Shown: positions 19,019 through 29,276, counted from the first letter of the stretch. The stretch is DNA of 64,000 bases from Nostoc sp. ATCC 53789 (GCF_009873495.1 NZ_CP046703.1:3824501-3888500), one strand, 5' to 3'. The notes: generated by a model not told the origin, from the letters alone. Numbers and translations: made by a program.

Positions 19019-19750
19019 ACTGCTGACACTCAATTACTAGCTATTGCTGTGCGCTAAAAAATCTCAATTTTTATAGGAGATGCTAGGAGCAGTTAATCAA
19101 TTTCAGGTTTGGGATTTTAGATTAACCTATATCTATAGATTGGTGCTGAAAACTAGTTTGAAGCTTAGAATTTGAAATCTTTCAACTGCATTATCTAAAA
19201 TCTAAAACTGTTTATCCTCCGAGCTGAATTATGATATTTCAATCTGAAAATGTTAAGTTTTTTGAATTTACTTAATCTTAAAAATACTTAACATTTTCCA
19301 GCAATAGAATTCCAAGAATTTTAACTAAAGATAGATTAAAAATCTTTCTTTGTTTTGTAACATTTAATAACTAAAACTCATTTTGGTACTAAGGAAGGAT
19401 AAACTCATAAAAAGACAAGCAGACGTTTTCAAGTCGAATAATATCCTTTTCTAAAAATTTTGCGGAAAAGGTAGTTTCAATCCAGGCACATTAAAAAAGC
19501 ATTTTCACCAAAAAATAGTGTGATTTCATGACGTTATGTAATCGTCATAAGTTTGCTTTAAAAATAAAATTTTTTAGTGAATTGGAATGAATAGCAGCAA
19601 CTCAAATCACATCAGTTTGCAAGATATTAAATAAGAGTTGAAAATGCCAAATCCTGTAGAAATATTAGGTAATGTCTGATTATTTTAGACATATTTAATA
19701 TTCTGCCGACCTTGATCAAATTTAAATTCGTTGTTAAAAATAAGACAAAG
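19019..19750. promoter_or_regulatory. Long leader region of the sugar ABC transporter operon
   Basis: 732 bases without a gene. Most is AT-rich. A dyad with ATGACG and CGTCAT arms, nine bases apart, at 19528-19548 could be an operator for a regulator other than the local LacI protein, whose TGCACA-type site is not seen here. The binding-protein start is preceded by AGACAAAG, a weak ribosome site. Confidence 0.4.
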
Positions 19751-20755
19751 ATGAAGACAATTGCGCTCATAGTTGGCATATTAGGTTTCACTTTTGTGAG
19801 CTGCACAAATAGCGCTCCAAATGATAACTCTGCTGCTAATGTTACTAATACTGCTACCAACACTAGTTTAGAGACTAAAGTTAATAGTCCAAATAGAAAA
19901 TTGCAAACAATTGGTGTTGCCTTGGGTGACTTGGGAAACCCTTTCTATAATGCAGTGCAGAAGGGTGCAGAGACAGAAGCTAAGAGAATTGGCGGTAATA
20001 TTAGAGTGAATGCGGTTTCTAGTGGTTTTGATTTGAACCAACAAAGCAACCAAATCGAAAATTTTACTGCTGCAAATACTGATTTAATTATCCTCAGCGC
20101 TGTTGATAAAAAAGGAGTTAAACCGGTAATTGACCAAGCAAGGCTGGCAGGTAAGGTTGTCATTGCAGTAGATTCAGCCGTTGATGCAGACGTAGATGCA
20201 ATGATTAGCTCCAACAATACGCAAGCTGGTGAGATTGCTTGTCAATATATTGCCGATCGCATCAAAGGTCAAGGTAGTGTAGTCATCCTCAACGGTACGC
20301 CGATGGATTCAATCAATCAGCGAGTCAGTGGTTGTGAAAAGTCATTATCCAAATATCCTGATATCAAACTCATCTCTAAAGACCAAAACGCCGAAGGGAC
20401 AAGGGATGGAGGTTTGAGAGTAATGAGTGATTTACTTACAACCTTTCCCAAAATAGATGCCGTTTTTGCCACGAACGATCAAAGCGGTGTGGGTGCAGAC
20501 TTAGCCGCAAGACAAGCAAAACGCAAAGAATTTTTTATTGTTGGGGTTGACGGTTCGCCAGATGCAACCAAAGCAATGGAAGACAAAGATGGTGTATTTG
20601 CTGCAACTGCGGCGCAAAATCCCGCAGGGATGGCTGAAAAAGCGGTTCAGATTGGCAACGATATCATCCAGGGTAACAAACCTGAGTCACCTGACATTCT
20701 GATTCCAGTCAACTTGGTTACTAGAGATAACCTCAGCAGCTACAAAGGCTGGTAA
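19751..20755 (+). CDS. Sugar ABC transporter substrate-binding lipoprotein, copy 1
   Basis: 334 residues. Lipoprotein signal with lipobox FVSC about residue 17, then an Asn/Thr-rich linker and an RbsB-type periplasmic-binding domain (GVALGDLGNPFYNAVQKG near residue 60; ATNDQSGVGADLAAR). An upstream in-frame TTG exists, but the ATG used here gives a proper signal peptide. It is a tandem duplicate of the following gene, about two-thirds identical by eye. The family carries ribose, fructose or inositol. From memory, Nostoc fructose transporters (frtA) also have two adjacent binding proteins; the ligand remains undecided. Confidence 0.88.
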   Translation: MKTIALIVGILGFTFVSCTNSAPNDNSAANVTNTATNTSLETKVNSPNRKLQTIGVALGDLGNPFYNAVQKGAETEAKRIGGNIRVNAVSSGFDLNQQSNQIENFTAANTDLIILSAVDKKGVKPVIDQARLAGKVVIAVDSAVDADVDAMISSNNTQAGEIACQYIADRIKGQGSVVILNGTPMDSINQRVSGCEKSLSKYPDIKLISKDQNAEGTRDGGLRVMSDLLTTFPKIDAVFATNDQSGVGADLAARQAKRKEFFIVGVDGSPDATKAMEDKDGVFAATAAQNPAGMAEKAVQIGNDIIQGNKPESPDILIPVNLVTRDNLSSYKGW

Positions 20756-20793
20756 GTAAGAAAAATTTAATTAACTTTAGGAAATAGATAAAT

Positions 20794-21816
20794 ATGAAAA
20801 GGATTGCGATCGCAGCTAGCATACTAGGTATCATCAGTGGTGGGGTTGTCGGCTGTACAAATGCTTCTCCCGATAACAACAGTGCTACTAACCCTGAGAC
20901 AAAACCTGCTACAAATACTAGTGCCGAGACTAAAACTGCCACTGGGAATTCCAAATTACGATCAGTTGCCTTCACCGTTGGCGATTTAAGTAACCCTTTC
21001 TTTGTCCTCATGGGACAAGCAACTGAGGCAGAAGCCAAGAAAATTGGCGGTAAAGATGTCAATGTAACTGTAGTTTCCAGCGCTTACGATCTGAATCAAC
21101 AATCCAATCAAATTGAAAATTTCACTGCTTCCAATACTGACATTATTATCGTCAATGCTGCTGATAAAAGTGGCATTAAACCAGCAATTGAAAAAGCGAA
21201 ACAAGCTGGTAGAATTGTCATTGCGGTAGATACTGGTGCTGAAGGAGGCGTGGATGCCACCATCACTACTAATAATGTTCAAGCTGGAGAAGTTAGTTGT
21301 AAATATATTGCCGATCGCCTCAAAGGTAAAGGCAATGTAGTAATAGTTAATGGCCCGCCAGTAGACTCGGTGATTCAGCGAGTTAGTGGCTGCGAGAATG
21401 TACTGTCTAAATATCCCGATATCAAAATCCTCTCCAAAAACCAGAATGCAGAAGGGAGTCGGGATGGAGGACTAAGAGTTATGACTGATTTGCTGACAAC
21501 CTTCCCGAAAATTGATGCGGTTTTTGCCATCAACGATCCGAGTGGAGTTGGTGCAGAACTAGCAGCAAACCAAGCACAACGTAAAGATTTCTTTATTGTC
21601 GGGGTTGATGGTGCGCCAGAAGCAATCACTGCGATCGCAGCTAAAGATAGTATATATGCTGCTACCGCTACTCAAAATCCGCGAGGGATGGCTGAAAAAG
21701 CAGTTCAGGTTGGAAACGACATTTTAAATGGGAAAAAACCTACTAATCCCACCATTTTGATTCCAGTTAAGCTGATCACAAAAGATAATGTCAGCACAGA
21801 AAAAGGCTGGAAATAA
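20794..21816 (+). CDS. Sugar ABC transporter substrate-binding lipoprotein, copy 2
   Basis: 340 residues, paralogue of the preceding gene and 38 bases after it. Lipobox VVGC at about residues 18-21. The binding domain keeps DLSNPFFVLMG, the SAYDLNQQSNQIENFT stretch shared with copy 1, and AINDPSGVGAELAAN. Differences cluster in the N-terminal linker and near the first ligand loop (NPFF instead of NPFY), so the two may bind different sugars or anomers. It is separated from the ATPase gene by a strong hairpin, which could let binding proteins be made in excess. Confidence 0.88.
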   Translation: MKRIAIAASILGIISGGVVGCTNASPDNNSATNPETKPATNTSAETKTATGNSKLRSVAFTVGDLSNPFFVLMGQATEAEAKKIGGKDVNVTVVSSAYDLNQQSNQIENFTASNTDIIIVNAADKSGIKPAIEKAKQAGRIVIAVDTGAEGGVDATITTNNVQAGEVSCKYIADRLKGKGNVVIVNGPPVDSVIQRVSGCENVLSKYPDIKILSKNQNAEGSRDGGLRVMTDLLTTFPKIDAVFAINDPSGVGAELAANQAQRKDFFIVGVDGAPEAITAIAAKDSIYAATATQNPRGMAEKAVQVGNDILNGKKPTNPTILIPVKLITKDNVSTEKGWK

Positions 21817-21889
21817 TAACAATTGTAAATTCGCAATTAAGAGTTATGTCTAAGCTGAATTGAGTCTTTTGATACATTGACATAGTTTT

Positions 21890-21918
21890 TGCACATACCC
21901 ATGATGTATATATGTGCA
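21890..21918. promoter_or_regulatory. TGCACATA/TATGTGCA inverted repeat
   Basis: Eight-base perfect arms separated by 13 bases. The TGCACA/TGTGCA half-sites match those of the local LacI-type operator but are spread apart, so direct repressor binding is uncertain; it could also be part of an RNA stem. Confidence 0.4.
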
Positions 21919-21924
21919 TTTGTA

Positions 21925-21963
21925 GAAAGTTCTGAATATTGCCTTTCAATATTCAGAACTTTC
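21925..21963 (+). terminator. Hairpin between binding-protein genes and ATPase gene
   Basis: A perfect 17-bp stem with a 5-base loop (arms starting GAAAGTTCTGAATATTG). No T-run follows on the right, so it may act as an mRNA-stabilising stem or partial terminator that sets a high binding-protein to membrane-component ratio. Confidence 0.65.
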
Positions 21964-22076
21964 CAAAATAGCAATCGCTTTTTAAAACATGATTTTGTGA
22001 TAATTTTAATTTCACATCAGCGATGAATTTATAACTTTCAATTGCGAATTTTAAATTCTTTTTACAGGAGATGTTC

Positions 22077-23633
22077 ATGACAACAAATATTGAAACCTCA
22101 TTTCCTGATGCACCAACCACCACCCCTGTATTAGAAATGCAAGGGATTACCAAACGATTTCATGGTGTATCTGCGCTCCAAAATGTTAATCTCACGATTT
22201 ATCCAGGAGAAGTTCACGCCCTCATGGGTGAAAACGGAGCAGGCAAAAGCACATTGATGAAAATCCTGGCAGGCGCTTACATTGCCGATGAAGGAGAAAT
22301 TCGCATCAATGGTCAACCCCTGAAAATTACCGATCCGGCAACAGCACGTAAGGCGGGAATTAATCTTATTTATCAAGAATTGAACGTTGCGCCTAATTTA
22401 ACCGTTACCGAAAATATGTTTATGGGTAGCGAGTTGCGGCGAGGTCAATTTTTAGACCGCAAAGCGATGCAACTGGAAGCAGAGCAAGTGTTAGATAGCT
22501 TGGGAGCGAATTTTACCGCCCAGACTATAGTTGGTACTTTATCCATCGCAGAACAGCAACAAGTCGAAATTGCCAGGGCGCTGAAAGATAAAAGCCGCGT
22601 TTTGGTGATGGATGAGCCAACAGCAGCCCTATCTGACCGCGAGAGCGACCATTTATTCGAAGTAATTCGCAAACTACGGAGTGATGGCATTGCGATTATT
22701 TACATCAGTCATCGTATGGAAGAAATCTATGCTTTAGCTGACCGGATTAGCGTACTGCGCGATGGTCAATATATTGGTAGTCTCACACGCAGCGAAATTT
22801 CTCCACAGCGATTGGTGCGGATGATGGTTGGTCGCTCCATGCAAGACTTTTACGAACATCAACGGCAAATGAATCCTGGGCCGGTGGTGCTAGAAGTCAG
22901 AAATATGAGCGATGCTCGCAAGAAGATTGAGCCGGCTAGCTTTGAACTTCATGCAGGGGAAATTCTCGGTTTAGCGGGGTTAGTTGGTGCAGGACGCACA
23001 GAACTATCGCGGCTGATTTTTGGTGCTGACCGCAAAGCCAGTGGTGAAGTATTTTTAAATGGCAAAAAACTAGAAATTAATACGCCCAGTGATGCGATCG
23101 CTGCGGGAATTGGCTACGTCCCAGAAGACCGCAAAGACCAAGGTTTATTTCTAGAGATGAGCGCCCGCAAGAATATTGCTATCAACACACTCAAGCAGGA
23201 TGCAAGGGGTGGAATTGTTAACTGGCCTTCAGTGAATCGGTTGTCAACAGAGGCAGTAGAAAACTTTAATATTCGTCTAGCCAATTTGGAAATTAGAGCG
23301 TTGGATCTTTCTGGTGGAAATCAACAAAAGCTACTGCTAGCGCGTTGGTTAGCCATTAAACCGAGAGTACTGATGTTAGATGAGCCGACACGCGGCGTAG
23401 ATATCGGTGCTAAAAGCGAAATTTACCGAATTATGAGCGAATTGGCAGCACAAGGTGTTGCTATTTTAATGGTTTCCAGCGAACTATCAGAGATTGTCGG
23501 TATGAGCGATCGCGTCTTGGTGATGCGAGAGGGACAACTGGTAGGTGAACTGGACGGCAGCCTTGGCAAAGAAATCACCCAAGAAAAGATTATGCACTAC
23601 GCAACTGGAGCATCGGAGGTATCAGCATTATGA
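22077..23633 (+). CDS. Sugar ABC transporter ATP-binding protein (RbsA/FrtB-like)
   Basis: 518 residues with two nucleotide-binding domains. Domain 1: Walker [10 protein letters not shown], signature [10 protein letters not shown], Walker [12 protein letters not shown]. Domain 2: degenerate Walker [11 protein letters not shown], signature [20 protein letters not shown]. This asymmetry is normal for RbsA/XylG/MglA-type importers. An ATG six bases earlier abuts AGGAG directly; the ATG used here is spaced six bases from it and is preferred. It overlaps the permease gene by four bases (ATGA), showing tight coupling. With the two lipoproteins it forms one importer for a monosaccharide or inositol. 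Confidence 0.93.
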   Translation: MTTNIETSFPDAPTTTPVLEMQGITKRFHGVSALQNVNLTIYPGEVHALMGENGAGKSTLMKILAGAYIADEGEIRINGQPLKITDPATARKAGINLIYQELNVAPNLTVTENMFMGSELRRGQFLDRKAMQLEAEQVLDSLGANFTAQTIVGTLSIAEQQQVEIARALKDKSRVLVMDEPTAALSDRESDHLFEVIRKLRSDGIAIIYISHRMEEIYALADRISVLRDGQYIGSLTRSEISPQRLVRMMVGRSMQDFYEHQRQMNPGPVVLEVRNMSDARKKIEPASFELHAGEILGLAGLVGAGRTELSRLIFGADRKASGEVFLNGKKLEINTPSDAIAAGIGYVPEDRKDQGLFLEMSARKNIAINTLKQDARGGIVNWPSVNRLSTEAVENFNIRLANLEIRALDLSGGNQQKLLLARWLAIKPRVLMLDEPTRGVDIGAKSEIYRIMSELAAQGVAILMVSSELSEIVGMSDRVLVMREGQLVGELDGSLGKEITQEKIMHYATGASEVSAL

Positions 23634-24628
23634 GTCAGACAGTCAGACCGCCTATCAATAAATCAGCCAACAATCCCGCAGCTCGCAACCGGAAATCAAT
23701 CAGCACTCTGCTGGAAGTTGCGGGTATTCTGCCAATTCTAGTAATTATCTGCATCTTATTTGCATTTCTTTCTCCCAACTTTCTCACCGGCGGTAATATC
23801 GTCAATATCTTGCGTCAGGCATCAATCAATATTGTGCTGGCGACAGGAATGACCTTTGTAATTCTCACCGGTGGTATTGACCTATCAGTTGGGTCAATAT
23901 TGGCCGTTTCTGCCGTAGTTGGACTGCTGGTATCGCTACTGCCAGCTTTAAGTTGGGCGGCTGTACCTGCTGCATTGCTGGCAGGATTGCTTTTAGGCTT
24001 AGTCAACGGCGCTCTCATTACCTTCTTAGATGTGCCACCTTTTATTGTGACGTTGGGTTCACTTACAGCCTTGCGGGGTGTGGCATTTTTGATTGCCAAA
24101 GGGACAACGCTGATTAACCGGGACATCAATTTTGCTTGGGTGGGTAATAGTTACGTCGGGCCTCTGCCGTGGTTAGTAATCATTGCACTACTGACTGTAA
24201 TCGCTAGCTGGTTTGTGCTGCGGCAAACAGTTTTAGGAGTGCAGATATATGCCGTAGGTGGTAACGAACGGGCAGCCAGATTAACTGGGATTAAAGTTAA
24301 TCGTGTCTTGCTATTTGTCTATGGTATTAGCGGATTACTGGCAGGTTTAGGAGGAGTCATGAGCGCCAGCCGTCTATATAGTGCCAGTGGCATATTGGGT
24401 CAAGGTTACGAATTAGATGCGATCGCTGCTGTTATTCTAGGTGGAACCAGCTTCACAGGTGGTATTGGTACCATTGGCGGCACACTTCTCGGTGCATTAA
24501 TTATTGCTATTCTCAACAACGGTTTAACTCTGTTGAACCTATCTTACTTCTGGCAACTAGTCGTCAAAGGACTAGTAATTATTTTGGCAGTCATGATTGA
24601 CCGACTCCGCAGACGTTCTAGACGTTGA
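23630..24628 (+). CDS. Sugar ABC transporter permease (RbsC/FrtC-like)
   Basis: 332 residues with about eight to ten hydrophobic segments starting near residue 27. Family motifs [17 protein letters not shown] and the conserved [14 protein letters not shown] loop ([12 protein letters not shown]) are present, as is [15 protein letters not shown]. It provides the transmembrane channel of the RbsA-type importer. The basic C-terminus RLRRRSRR is cytoplasmic. Expected to form a homodimer with the fused ATPase. After it lies a repeat-rich 132-base spacer before the symporter gene. Confidence 0.93.
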   Translation: MSQTVRPPINKSANNPAARNRKSISTLLEVAGILPILVIICILFAFLSPNFLTGGNIVNILRQASINIVLATGMTFVILTGGIDLSVGSILAVSAVVGLLVSLLPALSWAAVPAALLAGLLLGLVNGALITFLDVPPFIVTLGSLTALRGVAFLIAKGTTLINRDINFAWVGNSYVGPLPWLVIIALLTVIASWFVLRQTVLGVQIYAVGGNERAARLTGIKVNRVLLFVYGISGLLAGLGGVMSASRLYSASGILGQGYELDAIAAVILGGTSFTGGIGTIGGTLLGALIIAILNNGLTLLNLSYFWQLVVKGLVIILAVMIDRLRRRSRR

Positions 24629-24760
24629 AAAAGAGGCAAGGGAGCAGGGGAGGCAGGAGAAGCATAACTATTGGTTATTAAGTAATTCCCCATACTTCGA
24701 CTTCGACTGCGCTCAGTACAAGTTCCCCATTCCCAATTCCCAATTCCCAATATATAAACT

Positions 24761-26161
24761 ATGACATCTACTACTACTCGTCGTAAATCCAGCACATTTT
24801 ATGTGATTTTGATTGCTGGTGCTGCTGCCCTCGGCGGTTTTCTATTCGGTTTTGACACTGCTGTAATCAACGGTGCGGTTGGCGCTCTTGCCAAAGCCTT
24901 TAACGCCAACAGTGTGTTAACGGGTCTTGCCGTGTCCCTAGCATTGTTAGGGTCTGCGTTAGGAGCTTTCTATGCAGGGAAAATCGCAGACCGATATGGT
25001 CGAGTCAAAGCAATGGTAGCAGCTTCGGTGTTGTTTACCATCAGTGCTATTGGCTCTGGGATTGCCTTTGGAATCTGGGATTTCATCTTTTGGCGGGTAT
25101 TGGGTGGCATTGCAGTTGGTGTTGCTAGTGTCATCGCGCCAGCTTATATCGCCGAATGTTCTCCCAGCCATTTGCGAGGAAGATTAGGATCTCTGCAACA
25201 ATTAGCGATCGTAGTTGGAATTTTCATTGCACTGCTATGCGACTACTTTATTGCTGTATCAGCAGGTTCAGCCGAGTCGCCGTTTTTGTTTGGTATAGCC
25301 GCTTGGCGCTGGATGTTTTGGACAGAAATTCCTCCCGCCGTGCTGTATGGAATGTCTGCTTTGATGATTCCCGAATCTCCCCGGTACTTAGTTGCTCAAG
25401 GACGAGAGCCAGAAGCTGCTAACGTTCTGACTAAGATTTTGGGGGGTGATGTGCTGGCAAAAATCGAAGAAATTCGGCAGACAGTGCTTCGAGAACGCGA
25501 ACCGAGATTTTCTGATCTCTTAAGCAGAAATGGTGGACTCCTTCGCATTGTTTGGATAGGAATCGGCTTATCTGTATTCCAGCAATTCGTTGGGATTAAT
25601 GTAATCTTCTACTACAGCAGCGTTTTGTGGCGTGCTGTCGGATTTTCCGAACAAAGTTCCCTAACAATCACGGTGATTACAGGAGCCGTCAACATTATTA
25701 CAACACTGATTGCGATCGCCTTTGTGGATAAATTTGGTCGCAAGCCCTTGCTGATAATAGGTTCAATTGGCATGACCTTGACCTTGGGGACGATGGCTTA
25801 TGTTTTTGGCAATGCTCCCCTAGATGCTGCTGGAAACCCTGCCCTCACCGGAAGCGCCGGGACTGTGGCTCTTATCGCAGCTAACCTCTACGTCTTTTGC
25901 TTCGGTTTCTCCTGGGGGCCAGTGGTTTGGGTGCTATTGGGAGAAATGTTTAATAACAAGATTCGAGCGGCTGCACTTTCAGTTGCTGCTGCAATTCAAT
26001 GGGTCGCGAATTTCCTTATTTCCACAACATTTCCTCCCATACTCCAATATTTCGGTCTAGGTTCTGCCTATGGACTTTATACAATTGCGGCGGCTACCTC
26101 ATTCTTTTTCATTCTCTTTTTTATTAAAGAAACCAAAGGAATTGAGTTGGAAGATATGTAA
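24761..26161 (+). CDS. Sugar:proton symporter, GlcP-like MFS
   Basis: 466 residues, twelve predicted membrane helices. Sugar-porter signatures: GFLFGFDTAVINGA in helix 1, DRYGRVKAM loop, PESPRYL, QQFVGINVIFYYSS in helix 7, DKFGRKPLL and the C-terminal ETKGIELEDM. Length equals that of cyanobacterial GlcP glucose permeases, and in Nostoc I recall glcP beside a fructose ABC cluster, as here. Inositol symporters belong to the same family, so inositol is a real alternative in this context. Spacing suggests its own promoter or weak read-through from the permease. Confidence 0.88.
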   Translation: MTSTTTRRKSSTFYVILIAGAAALGGFLFGFDTAVINGAVGALAKAFNANSVLTGLAVSLALLGSALGAFYAGKIADRYGRVKAMVAASVLFTISAIGSGIAFGIWDFIFWRVLGGIAVGVASVIAPAYIAECSPSHLRGRLGSLQQLAIVVGIFIALLCDYFIAVSAGSAESPFLFGIAAWRWMFWTEIPPAVLYGMSALMIPESPRYLVAQGREPEAANVLTKILGGDVLAKIEEIRQTVLREREPRFSDLLSRNGGLLRIVWIGIGLSVFQQFVGINVIFYYSSVLWRAVGFSEQSSLTITVITGAVNIITTLIAIAFVDKFGRKPLLIIGSIGMTLTLGTMAYVFGNAPLDAAGNPALTGSAGTVALIAANLYVFCFGFSWGPVVWVLLGEMFNNKIRAAALSVAAAIQWVANFLISTTFPPILQYFGLGSAYGLYTIAAATSFFFILFFIKETKGIELEDM

Positions 26162-26472
26162 TTCGCATCTACCTAATGCCTCTACTGCCTAATTTGTAAT
26201 TCTGAACTCAATCATTCGTAAAAAACTTTATTTTCGACTTTTCAAATCAAATTCAGTAGCATCTGAATGATTAAAGAACCGCAGAGACGCTGAGGGCGCT
26301 GAGAAGAGGAAAGAAGAATAATTCCGATACAAATGGATTTGGTATCAAATCAAAAAAGATTGCTGTAAATTTTGTGGGGTGGGCATCTTGCCCGCCCTGA
26401 TGCTGCAAACTTTCTCTGGAACATCTAACAACAACTAAATACAAGCTTTCGCTTCAGTCAATCAGTAAAAAG
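26162..26472. other. Intergenic region with short repeats
   Basis: 311 bases. It holds a CGCAGAGACGCTGAGGGCG-like tandem heptamer-type repeat and a GGGTGGGCATCTTGCCCGCC repeat near 26380, both of dispersed type. No gene seen; the end should contain the oxidoreductase promoter. Confidence 0.45.
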
Positions 26473-27519
26473 ATGGAAACTCTCAATACGGCTCTTTGTT
26501 CTTATGGTTTGTCTGGTAGGGTATTTCATGCGCCGTTCATTGATTTGCATCCCGGTTTTCAATTAGCAGGCTCTTGGGAAAGAAGCAAAAAGCTGATACA
26601 GGAAGATTATCCGAAACTAAAAAGCTATCCTTCTTTGGAAGCATTACTAGCCGACAATCGAGTAATATTGGTGGTGGTAAATACACCAACTTATACACAT
26701 TACGATTATACGAAACAGGCTTTGCTGGCAGACAAGCATGTAGTGGTAGAAAAAGCATTTACCACAACAGTGAGAGAAGCAGAACAACTGAATGAATTGG
26801 CATTAAAACAGGGAAAGAAATTATCTGTATATCAAAACCGCAGGTGGGATAGTGATTTTAAAACAGTAAAAAAAGTGATACAGGAAGGTTTGCTGGGTGA
26901 TATTATTGAAGCAGAATTTCAATTTCAAAAATATAAACCAGCACTCAGCCATAAACAACACGTAGAAATTCCCAGTCCAGGTGCAGGAATATTAAACAAT
27001 TTAGGCCCGCACCTAATAGACCAGGCTGTGCATTTATTTGGGATGCCTGATGCTATTTTTGCAGACATCCGAATCACGAGAGTGCGATCGCAGGTAGATG
27101 ATTATTTCGAGTTGATACTATACTACGACAAGCTGCGCGTTAAGTTAAAAGCAGGTTTCCTTGTGCGTGAACCCGCACCTGCCTACATCATACATGGCAC
27201 TAAGGGTTCTTTTCTCAAAAGCAGAGCCGATGCCCAAGAACAGTATTTAGTCGCGGGTATCAAGCCTAATACACTTGATTGGTATACAGAGCCAGAAAGT
27301 GAATATGGCTTGCTGCATACAGAAAAAGACACAAAAGTAATTCGGGAAAAAGTAAAAAGCTCACAGGGCAGTTATTTAGGCTATTACGACGCAGTATATA
27401 AATCTATTGTTGATAATCAGCCAGTTGCTGTTACTGCCGAAGACGGAATTAATGTAATGCGGATTATAGAAGCAGCTATTAAAAGCAGTAATGAGCAAAA
27501 AGTTATAGCGTTGCTTTAA
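26473..27519 (+). CDS. Gfo/Idh/MocA oxidoreductase, scyllo-inositol dehydrogenase-like
   Basis: 348 residues. N-terminal Rossmann domain begins at residue 5 (LCSYGLSGRVFHAPFI), followed by VVVEKAFTTT and the catalytic-site stretch NRRWDSDF that is also found in E. coli YdgJ and Bacillus IolW, which interconvert scyllo-inositol and its ketose. The nearby LGPHLIDQAVHLFG motif carries the expected catalytic Asp/His. Placement next to inositol oxygenase supports an inositol role. Parts of the sequence read like Bacteroidetes homologues, so lateral transfer is possible. The exact substrate (scyllo-inositol, or another cyclitol or sugar) is not proven. Confidence 0.82.
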   Translation: METLNTALCSYGLSGRVFHAPFIDLHPGFQLAGSWERSKKLIQEDYPKLKSYPSLEALLADNRVILVVVNTPTYTHYDYTKQALLADKHVVVEKAFTTTVREAEQLNELALKQGKKLSVYQNRRWDSDFKTVKKVIQEGLLGDIIEAEFQFQKYKPALSHKQHVEIPSPGAGILNNLGPHLIDQAVHLFGMPDAIFADIRITRVRSQVDDYFELILYYDKLRVKLKAGFLVREPAPAYIIHGTKGSFLKSRADAQEQYLVAGIKPNTLDWYTEPESEYGLLHTEKDTKVIREKVKSSQGSYLGYYDAVYKSIVDNQPVAVTAEDGINVMRIIEAAIKSSNEQKVIALL

Positions 27520-27648
27520 GTAATCTAAAATTTCAACTCAAAATATCTAACTTTAATGCTGGCTAGCTTATAAGCCAGAAGCTTTTGTTCGACTGTAATT
27601 TCTTTCTTTACAAAGTCAGAATTCAACCATTTTCACATAAATAAGTCC

Positions 27649-29241
27649 ATGATTAAAATTCTTCTACATAGCTTTTTTATCCTACTTTTCGCAGTTCCAG
27701 CAGTTTGGGCAGCACCTCCAGAAGATGATAGAAATTTGCAGGGACAAGTCAATTCTGTTTCCCAACTTTCCGACATTAAACCGAGCGATTGGGCATTTCA
27801 GGCACTGCAATCACTAGTCGAACGCTATGGCTGTATTGCAGGTTATCCTGATGCAACCTATCGCGGTAATCGTGCCTTGAGTCGTTATGAATTTGCAGCT
27901 GGTTTAAATGCTTGTTTAGACCGGGTGAATGAATTAATTGCTGTGGGTACTAATGATTTAGTCAAAAAAGAAGATTTGACAGTGCTGCAAAATTTGCAGA
28001 CAGAGTTTGCGTCAGAATTGGCAACTCTGCGTGGCCGGGTGGATACCCTGGAAGCACATACAGCAATGCTGGAGGAGCAGCAATTTTCCACCACTACCAA
28101 GCTGAATGCTCAAATTATTACCGCCATTAGTGATACCTTTGGTAATAGGGTGGGTGGAGACAGCGATGACTCCCGTCCCTATTTTGCAAACCGAGGTCGT
28201 CTCAACTTAGAGAGTAGCTTCACCGGTAAAGATTTATTGCGAGTCCGGCTGGAGTTTGGCAACTTTACAAATTCTAATGGTGCAAGTCAAATTGCCGCAG
28301 CCACAGGCACAGGCATGACACGACTGAATTTCGATAATGACAGCAACAATACACTAATAATTCCCCACATCCGTTACTACTTCCCCGTTGGTGACTCCCT
28401 TTCTTTCGTTGTTGGCCCCACAGGTATTGGTTACAACGACATCACAAATAACATCACTCCTGCCACGATCGCTGATGATGGTAATGGGATTCCCTCACTC
28501 TTTGGTAAAAACAGTCCCCTCTTCGAGCGGGGTGGTGGTGGTGCAGCCGCTAATTGGAGTATCAGTAAAAACTTGATTCTCACCTTGGGCTATTTAGCAA
28601 ATAGTCCGAACGTTCCATCAGCGCAAAATGGCTTATTTGATGGCGGCTACAATGCTCTAGCCCACCTAGCATATTACGGCGAACAAGGAGCTATTGGTGT
28701 CGCTTACTCTCATGGTTATAACCCTGCTGGCACTGTAGATATCAACGCCGGCAGAGGTAGCGCCCTATCAAATGCTCCCTTCGGAAATAACGTTGCCACT
28801 TCCAATAGCATTGTTGGCGTACAGGGATACTATCGCTTTTCCCCAAATTTTCAGGTTCACTCTTGGGGTGGATATGTTTGGGCAAATGCGAAAAACTCTG
28901 GTTTCAGCGATATTTCTAATGGTAGGGGTGGAACAGATTCTCTCTTCGTGAACAATGGTGATAATGCCAATGCTTGGTTTGGAGCGATTGGTATGTCGTT
29001 TCCCGATGTGGGCGGTAAAGGCAACCTGCCAGGAATTCTCTTTGGGATACCACCGCGTGTCTCTAACAGTGATATCCGTCAAGATCGAGACACCGCTTAC
29101 CATATTGAAGCATTCTATCGCTACCGCCTGAACGATAATATCTCAGTAACTCCTGGTTTTTGGGTGATTCTCAACCCGGAAAATGATAGTAGAAATGATA
29201 CGCAGTATGTGGGCGTGCTTCGTACAACTTTCGATTTTTAA
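27649..29241 (+). CDS. Outer-membrane porin with SLH domain (OprB/SomB type)
   Basis: 530 residues. Signal peptide 1-21 (cleavage after VWA-A), then an S-layer-homology domain (about 35-100; DIKPSDWAFQALQSL, GYPDATYRGNRALSRYE), a coiled-coil segment (about 110-150) and a C-terminal beta-barrel of the OprB family ending in Phe (TTFDF). In cyanobacteria such proteins fix to peptidoglycan by the SLH domain and form outer-membrane channels for sugars and ions. Being last in the sugar island it likely brings hexoses or inositol into the periplasm. A clear terminator follows. Confidence 0.9.
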   Translation: MIKILLHSFFILLFAVPAVWAAPPEDDRNLQGQVNSVSQLSDIKPSDWAFQALQSLVERYGCIAGYPDATYRGNRALSRYEFAAGLNACLDRVNELIAVGTNDLVKKEDLTVLQNLQTEFASELATLRGRVDTLEAHTAMLEEQQFSTTTKLNAQIITAISDTFGNRVGGDSDDSRPYFANRGRLNLESSFTGKDLLRVRLEFGNFTNSNGASQIAAATGTGMTRLNFDNDSNNTLIIPHIRYYFPVGDSLSFVVGPTGIGYNDITNNITPATIADDGNGIPSLFGKNSPLFERGGGGAAANWSISKNLILTLGYLANSPNVPSAQNGLFDGGYNALAHLAYYGEQGAIGVAYSHGYNPAGTVDINAGRGSALSNAPFGNNVATSNSIVGVQGYYRFSPNFQVHSWGGYVWANAKNSGFSDISNGRGGTDSLFVNNGDNANAWFGAIGMSFPDVGGKGNLPGILFGIPPRVSNSDIRQDRDTAYHIEAFYRYRLNDNISVTPGFWVILNPENDSRNDTQYVGVLRTTFDF

Positions 29242-29247
29242 TGGTTT

Positions 29248-29276
29248 AGTTGGCTAACAGACTCTGTTAGCCAACT
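29248..29276 (+). terminator. Terminator after the porin gene
   Basis: Perfect 13-bp stem AGTTGGCTAACAG / CTGTTAGCCAACT with a 3-base loop, six bases after the porin stop codon. It ends the sugar island transcript. Confidence 0.8.

Noticed and set aside
19712-19750. TTG-initiated extension of the first binding protein
   Set aside because: The downstream ATG gives a proper lipoprotein signal peptide; the extension adds a charged leader.
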